A stretch of DNA of 64,000 nucleotides from CAYNLG01 sp964397995. Lineage in GTDB: Bacteria > Planctomycetota > Phycisphaerae > FEN-1346. The position numbers and the translations under genes are program-made. The notes under the pieces were generated by a model that saw only the letters and a program-made list of their open reading frames with translations, was not told where the DNA came from and ran no database searches. The DNA is taken from positions 1 to 64,000 of the forward strand of contig CAYNLG010000008.1 in assembly GCA_964397995.1 (NCBI GenBank). The letters are read 5' to 3'. How positions within the stretch are numbered: the stretch's first letter is position 1; every line of letters begins with the position of its first letter. Below are positions 25,641 through 33,363 of the stretch, one piece after another.

Positions 25641-27170
25641 TCAGTTGGCTTGGGCCAAAGTGTCAAAGTCGGGCCGTTCGGCCCAGCGCCCCACATTGGC
25701 GAGGATCGCGTCGACGTCGTCGCCGTAGGCGTCGCACAAGAGCTTGTGGTAGGCGCACTCCTCGTCCGACCGAAGACCCGCCTCCGGGTGTCGCGCCTTG
25801 TAGGCGGCCGCCTCGCCCCCCGGCATGAAGTGCTCCAGACCCCGGCTGACGAGGTCGACCGTGCCGCTGCCCTCGTCGAACTGAGCCTTTTTGCGCCAGA
25901 GTATCTCGTCTGGCAGAAGGTCCTCGCAGGCCTTCCGCAGGACCCACTTCTCGCACAGGCGCCCGTCGGGCATGCGCCGGAGCTTCAGTGCCGCTGGGAT
26001 CGTCTGGGCCAATTCGATGAGTTCGGTGTCGAGGAAGGGGACGCGGCCCTCCAGGCTGTGGGCCATCGTCAGGCGGTCGACCCGCTGGAGGTTGCAGTTA
26101 TGGAGCGACGCGATGCTGCGGCGCAGTTCGCGGTGCAGAACGGCCTCCTCGGGAATGTCGCGGTAGTAGGTGTAACCAGCGAAGAGTTCGTCGGCCCCCT
26201 CGCCGGTCAGGATGACCTTCACGGTCCGGGCGGCCAGACGCGACGTGAAGTAGCATGGGATGGCCGAGCGGACCAGGTCCTGGTCGAAGGACTCCAGGTG
26301 GTAGAGAATCTCCGGCAGGGCGGCCAGCACCTCGTCCATCGCAAAGACATATTCGTGATGGACGGTGTCGAGGTGGTTGGCGACAATGCGTGCTGCCGCG
26401 AGGTCGTCGCTGCCCTCGATGCCGACGGAGAACGTGTGAAGTGCGTCGACGTGGCGGCGGGTCATAGCGACGATGAGGCTGGAGTCGAGGCCGCCCGAGA
26501 GGAACGCCCCGACGGGCACGTCGCTCATCATGCGCTTGGCGACGGCCCGCTCGAGGGTCTCGCGGACATGGCGGCAATGCTCCTCGGGCGGCCGGTCCTC
26601 TGGCCACCGGTCGGGGACCTCGTAGAAACGGCCCGTGCCGAGGCGCGAATGGTACCAGGTACCGGGCGGAAACTCCTTGACCTCGCCGGCGAGGCCAGCC
26701 AGAGCCTTGAGCTCCGACGCGAAGACGGTCGCGCCCGCGCGCCGCCCGACGTAGAGCGGTTTGATGCCGATGGCGTCTCGGGCAACATAGAGGTCCCTGC
26801 CGTCGGCGATGGCGAAGGCGAACATGCCATCGAGGCGCCCGGCGGCTTCCGTTGCGCAGTCTTCCCAGAGGTGCAGGGCGGACTCGGTGTCGCTCCGCGT
26901 CCGGAACGTGTGCCGGGCCTCGAGGTCGTCCCGCAACGCCGGGAAGTTGTAGAGCTCTCCGTTGCCGATGATGCTGCGCACGCCGTCACCGCTGTAGATC
27001 GGCTGGTTGCCTCCGGCCGGGTCCATGATCGAGAGCCGCCGGTGACCGAGTGTGCCGCGCGCGTCGCTCCGCATGCCCTCGGCGTCGGGTCCGCGGTGGA
27101 CGAGCCGGTGCATCATCGCCGCGACGGTCGCGCGGTCGTCTGTACCCCAGATGCCTGTGATGCCACACAT
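25641..27170 (-). CDS. asnB: Asparagine synthetase (glutamine-hydrolysing)
   Basis: The 509-residue enzyme has the class II glutamine amidotransferase domain with catalytic Cys2 (MCGITGIWG), RLVHRGPDAEG, HRRLSIMD and GNGELYN. The synthetase domain has the ATP pyrophosphatase loop FLSGGLDSSLIVAM and the later LTGEGADELFAGY and GRVPFLD segments. It makes asparagine from aspartate, ATP and glutamine; related enzymes amidate other carboxylates. It is the last gene of a five-gene minus-strand operon, 84 bases after the non-canonical paralogue. An AGGAGG site precedes the ATG. Because of the unusual operon, its substrate may not be free aspartate. Confidence 0.85.
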   Translation of the reverse strand: MCGITGIWGTDDRATVAAMMHRLVHRGPDAEGMRSDARGTLGHRRLSIMDPAGGNQPIYSGDGVRSIIGNGELYNFPALRDDLEARHTFRTRSDTESALHLWEDCATEAAGRLDGMFAFAIADGRDLYVARDAIGIKPLYVGRRAGATVFASELKALAGLAGEVKEFPPGTWYHSRLGTGRFYEVPDRWPEDRPPEEHCRHVRETLERAVAKRMMSDVPVGAFLSGGLDSSLIVAMTRRHVDALHTFSVGIEGSDDLAAARIVANHLDTVHHEYVFAMDEVLAALPEILYHLESFDQDLVRSAIPCYFTSRLAARTVKVILTGEGADELFAGYTYYRDIPEEAVLHRELRRSIASLHNCNLQRVDRLTMAHSLEGRVPFLDTELIELAQTIPAALKLRRMPDGRLCEKWVLRKACEDLLPDEILWRKKAQFDEGSGTVDLVSRGLEHFMPGGEAAAYKARHPEAGLRSDEECAYHKLLCDAYGDDVDAILANVGRWAERPDFDTLAQAN

Positions 27171-27254
27171 ACGTCCTGCCTCCTCGCGGTCGCGTTGGGA
27201 GTTCGGTTGCGTCTGCGTGGCCAGGCGGGTTTCTTGAGGCGGCGCGGCGGGGAC

Positions 27255-28715
27255 TTACTTACCGGGGTCCCACCGGCCGACCAGGGACTCGAAGTGCAGG
27301 CCCGGGAAGTCCTGCTTGAACAGTTGGTAGTACCAGAGCTCCTTGGGCGAGTTGAGCCGATAGCCCCCCGGTGTCTTGCGGGCGGCCTCGGTGAAGTCGC
27401 CGTCGAGCTTGCCTTCGGCAACCGCGTCCATCCGTTCGTCGGTACCTGTGCCGGCGGCGAAGCGGAGCTTGACGCGGCGGTAGATGGTCTCAGGCAGGAG
27501 GTCCTTGAAGGCCTCGCGGAGGATGTGCTTCTCGGTCCACTTGCCCTGGCCGCTGTCGTGGATCTTCCACCGGACCGGGAGTTGCTGGGCCAGGGCGATG
27601 ACGTGGCTGTCGATGAAGGGGGTCCGGTAGGTGATGCCGTTGGCCATCATCGCCCGGTCGAGCCGCTGGAGGGCGGTGTTGTAGGCGACGGCGATCAGGT
27701 TGTGCATCATGGCCAGCCGCTCGGCCTCGGTGGGCAGGTCCTTCAGGAGGTGGTACCCGCCGAAGAGCTCGTCGCCGCCCTCGCCGCTCAGGATGCAGTT
27801 GGTCATCTCGGCGGCCTTCGACGAGGCGAACAGGTTCGAGATCGTCCCGCTGACGCAGTCCTCGTCGAAACTCTCGAGGGCATAGACGGCGCGGCGGACG
27901 GAGTCGGTGATCTCGTCCTGCGTATAGAGGCGGATGTGGTGCTCCGCATCGAGGTGGTCGGCGACAATCTTCGCGTTCTCGACGTCGGCGGCGCCTTCCA
28001 TGCCGACCGTGACCAGTGGCATGCGGGCGCCAAGCTCGTAGGCGACGACGGCGTTGATGGAGCTGTCGAGGCCCCCGCTCAGGAGGCACGCTCCGATGGC
28101 CCCGTCCTCCAGGCGCCTCTCGACGGCGCCGGTCAGGGTCTCGCGGACGGCGGCCACGGCCTCGTCGAAGTCGCTGGGGACCGACGCCTCGGGGTAGCGC
28201 GGCAGGTAGCCGGCGATGCCGGAGCGGCTGGAGAAGGTGACGGCGGGCGGCAAATCCTGGATCTCCTCGGCCAAGCCCACAAGGGCCTTGACCTCCGAGG
28301 CGAAGCAGACGTGTCTCTTGGCCGTGCGCCCGACGTACATCGGCCGGACGCCCACCGCGTCCCGCGCCAGCAGCAGTTCTTCTCCGTTCCAGACGGCGGC
28401 CGCGAAGACGCCCTCCAGATGGCCCGGGAAGGTGCGGCCATACTCGTGGAAGAGGTCCAGGACGACGTCGGCGTCGCTCTTGCCTTGAGGCCGCGCGTTG
28501 TAGACTTCGCCGTCGAGGAGGACGACCGTGTCACCTTCACGAGCGAAGCCTGTGCCGCGTGCCGGCGACAGATCGGCTGCGCACACGCCGCCGGCCAGAT
28601 CGCCGTCGCTGACGGTCTCGCGGTGGTCCGGGCCGCGGTGCTTGACCTTGTCGAGCATCGCGTCGGTGCGTGCGGGGTCGCGGGGGCTGCCCAATATGCC
28701 AACAATACCGGCCAT
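27255..28715 (-). CDS. Asparagine-synthetase homologue lacking the glutaminase Cys
   Basis: The 486-residue protein matches the asparagine-synthetase layout (KVKHRGPDHRE, CLLSGGLDSSINAVVAY, LSGEGGDELFGGYHLL, YRTPFIDSH). However, its N-terminus reads MAGIVGI, so the essential Cys2 of the glutaminase is replaced by Ala, and GEVYN replaces part of the usual glutamine-binding stretch. It therefore cannot hydrolyse glutamine in the normal way; it may use free ammonia or another amine, or take ammonia from its neighbour. The ATP-binding loop is intact, so adenylation chemistry is likely retained. A GGAAGGA site lies just before the ATG. The C-terminus ends in a WYYQLFKQDFPG motif. Confidence 0.8.
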   Translation of the reverse strand: MAGIVGILGSPRDPARTDAMLDKVKHRGPDHRETVSDGDLAGGVCAADLSPARGTGFAREGDTVVLLDGEVYNARPQGKSDADVVLDLFHEYGRTFPGHLEGVFAAAVWNGEELLLARDAVGVRPMYVGRTAKRHVCFASEVKALVGLAEEIQDLPPAVTFSSRSGIAGYLPRYPEASVPSDFDEAVAAVRETLTGAVERRLEDGAIGACLLSGGLDSSINAVVAYELGARMPLVTVGMEGAADVENAKIVADHLDAEHHIRLYTQDEITDSVRRAVYALESFDEDCVSGTISNLFASSKAAEMTNCILSGEGGDELFGGYHLLKDLPTEAERLAMMHNLIAVAYNTALQRLDRAMMANGITYRTPFIDSHVIALAQQLPVRWKIHDSGQGKWTEKHILREAFKDLLPETIYRRVKLRFAAGTGTDERMDAVAEGKLDGDFTEAARKTPGGYRLNSPKELWYYQLFKQDFPGLHFESLVGRWDPGK

Positions 28716-28763
28716 GGAGGTCCTTCCTTTTCAGGTATATGCGAGGTGGCGCGCCAGGGCGCG

Positions 28764-30071
28764 TCAGCGGCGCTTGTCGATCTCGAAGACGCCCACGAGG
28801 CCGTGGGCGGCACCTTGGCCACGCTGCAGGTTCGTCACAAGATACCGCAGGGCGTAGCCGAGCTGGGGCTCGATGATGTTCTCGCGCGGCAAGCCATAGC
28901 CAAGCCAGCCGATGCCCTGGACGACGAGCCGCATGCGGTCCATCATGTCCCGCAGGGCCGTGGGGTACGACCCGGGAGCCGGCGCGGCCTCCGGGTCGAA
29001 GTGCCTGGCCTCTTCGTCGAACGTTTCCAGGAGCTCCTGGACGTACCGGACGAGGGTATTCCAGCAGGCCTGGAGGTGTTCGAAGTAGTCGTTCAGCAAG
29101 TCAAAACCCTGTCGTGGCGCGTAGTCGATCAACAGGTCTCCGAGCTCGGTCCGCTGGTTGGTCTCGTGCAACGAATTCACCGCCCGCCGCATCGACTGCG
29201 CGTGCGGGTTGTACTCGGCCGTGTCCATGTGGCGTCCGGTGAAAACCGACCGATCGAAGAACTCCAGCGGTTTGATCTCGACGCCGGCGCGGCGAGAGGC
29301 TTCGGTGATGATGTGGTCGGCCTCGGGGCGGCTCATGAGACGGAGCGTCAGGTGCTGGAGTTCGTCGCGCCGGCGCTGGCGCTCCTCTGGTTCGTAGATG
29401 TAGGAGACCACGTAGTCCATATTCAGGAGCGTCTCGGGTCGGTCGGCCCAGAGCTGCTGCCACTCGTAGGAGTAGCGACCGAGCCAGTCGCAGACGACGA
29501 TGCAGTAGTCCTCGACGCGGTCGGCGATCTCGGCGAGCAGGTCGATGGCGGTGGCGTCGTCGTTGTGGTGCGAGAAGGTGCCGAAGCTGGTGAAATAGAG
29601 GTCGAAGGGCTTCTCGTCGGTGGCAACGGGAAGGCCCTCGGTGAAGTTGCCCTGGCCGAAGCGGATTTTCGGGTTGTCCCCATAGATTTCGCGGGCCTGA
29701 TTGAGCAGGTCGTCGTTCAGGTCGACGCCCTTGTAGACGCCCAGCTCCTCGTCCTTCAGGAGCAGCACGCCCATCTGGTTGAGGTGGGCGTCCTCCTGGC
29801 GGATGCCCGCCAGCAGTTCGTACCCGTCCGCGCTCCCGCAGCCGAGGTCCAGGATGCGGATCCGACGCATCAACGCCCGGCTGCGGGCGATGAGTTTCTC
29901 CAGGTGCGGCCGGAGGAAGGCGCGCGTGATCTCGTCTTCCCAGTAGCGGCGGACGTTGTCGTATTTGCCGACGAGGCCGGATTTCTTGTCATACAGGCCG
30001 CTCTTGACGGCCTCGGTGTAGGCCGGCATCTGGTCGTGTCCGGGGGCTTGGGGCGGGGTGATGGCGGTCAT
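28764..30071 (-). CDS. Class I SAM-dependent methyltransferase with long C-terminal extension
   Basis: The 435-residue protein shows the SAM-binding motif ILDLGCGSADGYELL (about residues 72-86), the acidic ribose-binding strand YKGVDLNDDLLNQA, and motif IV-like DLYFTSFGTFSHH. The catalytic domain ends near residue 240. The remaining 190 residues are helical and have no recognised fold (for example DLLNDYFEHLQACWNTL). Its start overlaps the stop of the MttB homologue in an ATGA, so the two are coupled. The acceptor is unknown; the context suggests a small amine or amino acid derivative. Confidence 0.75.
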   Translation of the reverse strand: MTAITPPQAPGHDQMPAYTEAVKSGLYDKKSGLVGKYDNVRRYWEDEITRAFLRPHLEKLIARSRALMRRIRILDLGCGSADGYELLAGIRQEDAHLNQMGVLLLKDEELGVYKGVDLNDDLLNQAREIYGDNPKIRFGQGNFTEGLPVATDEKPFDLYFTSFGTFSHHNDDATAIDLLAEIADRVEDYCIVVCDWLGRYSYEWQQLWADRPETLLNMDYVVSYIYEPEERQRRRDELQHLTLRLMSRPEADHIITEASRRAGVEIKPLEFFDRSVFTGRHMDTAEYNPHAQSMRRAVNSLHETNQRTELGDLLIDYAPRQGFDLLNDYFEHLQACWNTLVRYVQELLETFDEEARHFDPEAAPAPGSYPTALRDMMDRMRLVVQGIGWLGYGLPRENIIEPQLGYALRYLVTNLQRGQGAAHGLVGVFEIDKRR

Positions 30072-31591
30072 GCCAGGTCTCCTTCACTCAGCGGCGCAAG
30101 GGCCGCATCCAGCACGCCCGGCACCTTGTCGACGACGCGTTTCGCCAGCGCCTCGTCCAGCGACGCCTCGGGCTCGGCCAGGATCGTCCGGTACCGTTCG
30201 TGGGCGGCCCGCAGCGCGCCGTCCTCGTGCTCCAGGGGATACCGTACGTAGACATCCTCGCGCGTTGGGAGCGGAAGGTGGTACATGAACGTCCGGTGGT
30301 CGCTGGCCATGACCTCGCGGATGGTCGCGACGACCGCGTCCCGCCGGTCCGGGCCGACCGCCGGCTCGCGGAACGTGCGTTTCGCGAGGTCGATGTGGGC
30401 GGCATCCATGACAGCTTGTTCGGGGCAGAAGACGTTCGTCCGCTCCAGAAGGCCGAATGCGTAATGGACGTACTGGGCGCCGCTGCGAGGCACCGTCAGG
30501 TACGTCAGCAGCTTCTCAACGGTGGCCTGGATTCCGGGCACGGCCGCGTCGGCCACGCCGGAGGTCGAGTAGCAGGGGATGCCGTAGAAGCGGGCCATCT
30601 GGGCGCAGGAGGCGTTGTAGTGAACGAACTCTGGCGCGCCGTACATGTCGCTCAAGGTGTCGAGCCGGGTGCGCACCGGCACCGCCCCGTACAGGACGGG
30701 CGCCCCGGGCGAGACCAGCTGGTTCAGCGTGACGCCCGCAAGGAGCTCGGCGTTGATCTGGGCGACCATGCCGAACTCGTCGAAGGGGCCTGTCGCGCCG
30801 CCCATGGGGCAACTCGAGATGACCACCGGCGCCCGCCGCCGCGAGATCGCGATGAGCTTGGCGGCGGTGTCGTCGACGATCTGGAACGGGCTCTTGATGA
30901 CGCAGGTGATGAACGAGAGGACCGGGTTCGCTTCGAAGGCCTCTTCGCCGCCGGCCAGGATGTGGCCGAGGGTGAGGACGTCGTCGAGGGCCTCGAGGTT
31001 CGTCAGGCCGGCCTGAACGTGCTTGGTGAGGTGGGCGAGGCTCGCCAGGAACTTGTTGACGTCCTTGTTCCGGTCGGTCACCTCGGCGTCCTGGATGTTG
31101 ACGCACCGGATGAAGAAGTCGACCGGGTCTAGCTTCTCGGCCAGGTGAGCCGCGCGGCACAGGCGGGCGATGGAACCGGGTTGCCGCGTGAATGTCGGGC
31201 GTCCTTCGTCGAAGCCTACGTCGAGCCACACATTCGTCTCCGAGCCGGTGCCGAAGCGGACGCGGGGTTCGGCGGCATCGAGGACCAGGCGGTTGGCAGG
31301 GTCGCGGGCCCCGAGAACGATCCGCGACGGGGCCGACGCGAGGGCCTGGTCGAGCACCTTGTCGGGGACGCGGATGCGGCGGCAGTTGCCGGCGTCCTCG
31401 ACGGTGGCCCCGGCCTTCTCGAAGACCTCAGTCGCCTCGTCGTTATAGCTGTAGAGGCCGGGGTCCTGGAGCAGCTCACGGCTGACGCCGTCAATCAGGC
31501 GGACCTGGTCGAGGCTCAGGCGCTCCTCGGGCCGCACCAGCACGCCCTCGCGTTGGGTCGGCGTCTCGGTTTGGGCGGCGGTCGTGCTCAC
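30068..31591 (-). CDS. Non-pyrrolysine MttB-family methyltransferase homologue (second copy)
   Basis: The 507-residue protein aligns by eye with the trimethylamine methyltransferase (MttB) superfamily: VRFGTGSETNVWLDV near residue 110, FITCVIKSPFQI, VVISSCPMGGATGPFD, and GIPCYSTSGVADAAVPGIQA. The frame contains no internal TAG, so it is not a pyrrolysine enzyme; such homologues (for example the glycine betaine methyltransferase MtgB) demethylate other quaternary amines and pass the methyl to a corrinoid protein. No corrinoid protein gene is adjacent. The start is a GTG at 31591 with a GGAG site upstream. It differs clearly from the neighbouring paralogue. Confidence 0.8.
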   Translation of the reverse strand: MSTTAAQTETPTQREGVLVRPEERLSLDQVRLIDGVSRELLQDPGLYSYNDEATEVFEKAGATVEDAGNCRRIRVPDKVLDQALASAPSRIVLGARDPANRLVLDAAEPRVRFGTGSETNVWLDVGFDEGRPTFTRQPGSIARLCRAAHLAEKLDPVDFFIRCVNIQDAEVTDRNKDVNKFLASLAHLTKHVQAGLTNLEALDDVLTLGHILAGGEEAFEANPVLSFITCVIKSPFQIVDDTAAKLIAISRRRAPVVISSCPMGGATGPFDEFGMVAQINAELLAGVTLNQLVSPGAPVLYGAVPVRTRLDTLSDMYGAPEFVHYNASCAQMARFYGIPCYSTSGVADAAVPGIQATVEKLLTYLTVPRSGAQYVHYAFGLLERTNVFCPEQAVMDAAHIDLAKRTFREPAVGPDRRDAVVATIREVMASDHRTFMYHLPLPTREDVYVRYPLEHEDGALRAAHERYRTILAEPEASLDEALAKRVVDKVPGVLDAALAPLSEGDLA

Positions 31592-31605
31592 GGGAGTCTC
31601 CTGCC

Positions 31606-33099
31606 TCAGGCCTTGGGGACGCCGCTGTGGGCGACGGCCTGGATCTCGGGGAACTGCTCCAGAATCTGCTCTCGCACCTCGGGGTTGAGGCGGCTCGCGG
31701 GCGGGGCCGCGCGGATCTCCCGGACCTTGGCCCGGGCCTTGGCGAGCGCCGCATCCGTGGCGGGGTCGTACTGGTCGCGCTTCTCGCGGCTCGCCAGCCG
31801 GGTCATGTAGAACTCGTCCCGCATGTGCTTCAGAGTGTGCGGTTCCATGAGAAAGTCCTGGGCCGGCCCCTTTTCCAGGATGACGTCGAGACCGAGGCGG
31901 TCATCGTCCACCTCGATGCCCCGGAGCACCCGCTGGCACATGCCGAGGATTTCGTTGTCGACCACCAGCTTCTCGTAAGAGACGGTCAGGTCGGCCTCCA
32001 TCAGGCCGGCAATGTCGTGGATGTAGTTGGCACCGGACATGGCCACCAAGAGGCTCGACATCGCGCTCTCGTAGGCGGCTTGCACGTCGAGCTCCTTGGC
32101 GTCGGTGGTACCGCCCGTCGAGTAGAGCGGAATCTGAAGGTGCTGAGCGACCTGGGAGACGGCGGCGTTGATCATGGCCCGTTCGATGGGGCCGCCGAGG
32201 TGGTCCATGGTGTGGAGGTTCGGGATCGAACCGACGGAACCGCAGATGCCGGGGGCGCCGCGCCGGACGGACTGGACCAGCGCGATGCCGCCCACGGTTT
32301 CCGCCACGTGGAGCAGTACGTTGGCCGCCAGCGTCACCGGCGAGGTGGTGCCGCAGATCGGCTCGGTCGGGACGACGACGGGGAGCCCCTCGCGGGCGAG
32401 GAAACAGGTCATCTCACCATAGTCGTCGTCGATCTTGAGGGGGCTGATGACGAGGGTAATGAACGAGACGAAAGGCCGGGCCCGCAGCGCGTCGGCGGAG
32501 CCGGCGATGAGTTCGGCCATCTCGACGACGCGCCGGCAGCCGCCGAGGGTGTAGATGCCGCCCATCACGTGCTTGGTTGTCTGGTCGAAGGCGTGGAAGA
32601 AGCGGTTGGAGTCGATGTGTTCGCGGTCCTCGACGTCGTGAGGGAACACATTGATCGTGAAGAGGTGGATGTTGTCTAGGGCGTCAACCATGCGGGCGTT
32701 AAGGGCCACGTCGGCAACGGTCGAGGGCCGGCGCTCGCCCGTGTCGGGGTCGAGCACGTAGATGGCCGTGCCGCCCGTGCCGTAGTGGACACGGCTGCCT
32801 TCGAGGACGCAGTCATAGGCGCCCTCGGCGTCGCGCGAGGCGAGTGTGATCGACGAGGGGTTGCTGTCGATGGCGTCCTCGACGAGGCTGCGCGGGAGGC
32901 GGACGGTCGGGGTCTCGACGTCGACCTCGGCGCCGGCCTTCGAAAAGGCTTCCCGGGCGGTCGCGGAGTAAACGGCCATGCCGGCCTTCTCGAGCACCTC
33001 GAGGGCGGCCGTGACGATCCGAGTCACATCCGCCTCGGCCAGGGGCCGGTAGAGCTGCGCCGGGAGCCCCAGCTTCGCGTGTCTGGGTCGGTCTGTCAC
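31606..33099 (-). CDS. Non-pyrrolysine MttB-family methyltransferase homologue (first copy)
   Basis: The 497-residue protein shows MttB-superfamily features: a VHYGTGGTAIYVLDPDTGE glycine-rich stretch, FFHAFDQTTKHVMGG, PFVSFITLVISPLKID, and PLYSTGGTTDAKELDVQAAYES, the segment near which true MttB carries pyrrolysine. There is no in-frame TAG. The GTG start at 33099 (VTDRPRHAKLG) was chosen because of the AAGGAA site 7 bases upstream and because sequence before it is Pro-rich and unlike the family. It is first in the operon; the next gene starts 14 bases after its stop. The family role is transfer of a methyl from a methylated amine to Co(I) corrinoid; the actual substrate is unknown. Confidence 0.8.
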   Translation of the reverse strand: MTDRPRHAKLGLPAQLYRPLAEADVTRIVTAALEVLEKAGMAVYSATAREAFSKAGAEVDVETPTVRLPRSLVEDAIDSNPSSITLASRDAEGAYDCVLEGSRVHYGTGGTAIYVLDPDTGERRPSTVADVALNARMVDALDNIHLFTINVFPHDVEDREHIDSNRFFHAFDQTTKHVMGGIYTLGGCRRVVEMAELIAGSADALRARPFVSFITLVISPLKIDDDYGEMTCFLAREGLPVVVPTEPICGTTSPVTLAANVLLHVAETVGGIALVQSVRRGAPGICGSVGSIPNLHTMDHLGGPIERAMINAAVSQVAQHLQIPLYSTGGTTDAKELDVQAAYESAMSSLLVAMSGANYIHDIAGLMEADLTVSYEKLVVDNEILGMCQRVLRGIEVDDDRLGLDVILEKGPAQDFLMEPHTLKHMRDEFYMTRLASREKRDQYDPATDAALAKARAKVREIRAAPPASRLNPEVREQILEQFPEIQAVAHSGVPKA

Positions 33100-33305
33100 C
33101 TGCGGTTCCTTACCGTGGTTCTGTGTCCATGCGTGGCAAGGCGCTGTCGGCGCCGTCCCCGTCCGCGCGGCCACTTGGCCGTGCGTGGGCGACACCATGG
33201 TGCTCGTGCCGGGACTGCTGACCAGCGGCCGGCCGCTCACTCGCGGGCCGCACCGCGGAAGAGGGAAGGGCGGCGTCCGACTCGTCTTGCCTGTTTTCCA
33301 TAAAT

Positions 33306-33334
33306 ACTTTACCATGAACGACGCGCGCGGTCCA
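33306..33334 (-). promoter_or_regulatory. Possible promoter of the MttB-AsnB operon
   Basis: On the minus strand TGGACC (33334-33329) and TAAAGT (33311-33306) are spaced by 17 bases, in the only AT-richer part of the 264-base gap between the operon and the copper ATPase gene. Each box matches 4 of 6 consensus bases. Confidence 0.3.
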
Positions 33335-33363
33335 GGGGAAAACCGAGGAAGCCCCGACCCGCA

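Noticed and set aside
25650..30251. A 1533-codon open frame on the plus strand opposite the AsnB/methyltransferase operon
   Set aside because: Its translation is rich in Val, Gly, Asp and Arg with no recognisable domain, and the minus-strand genes beneath it have clear catalytic motifs. It is an antisense shadow caused by high GC and codon bias.
30068..33099. Pyrrolysine-containing MttB
   Set aside because: Neither MttB homologue contains an internal TAG codon in frame.
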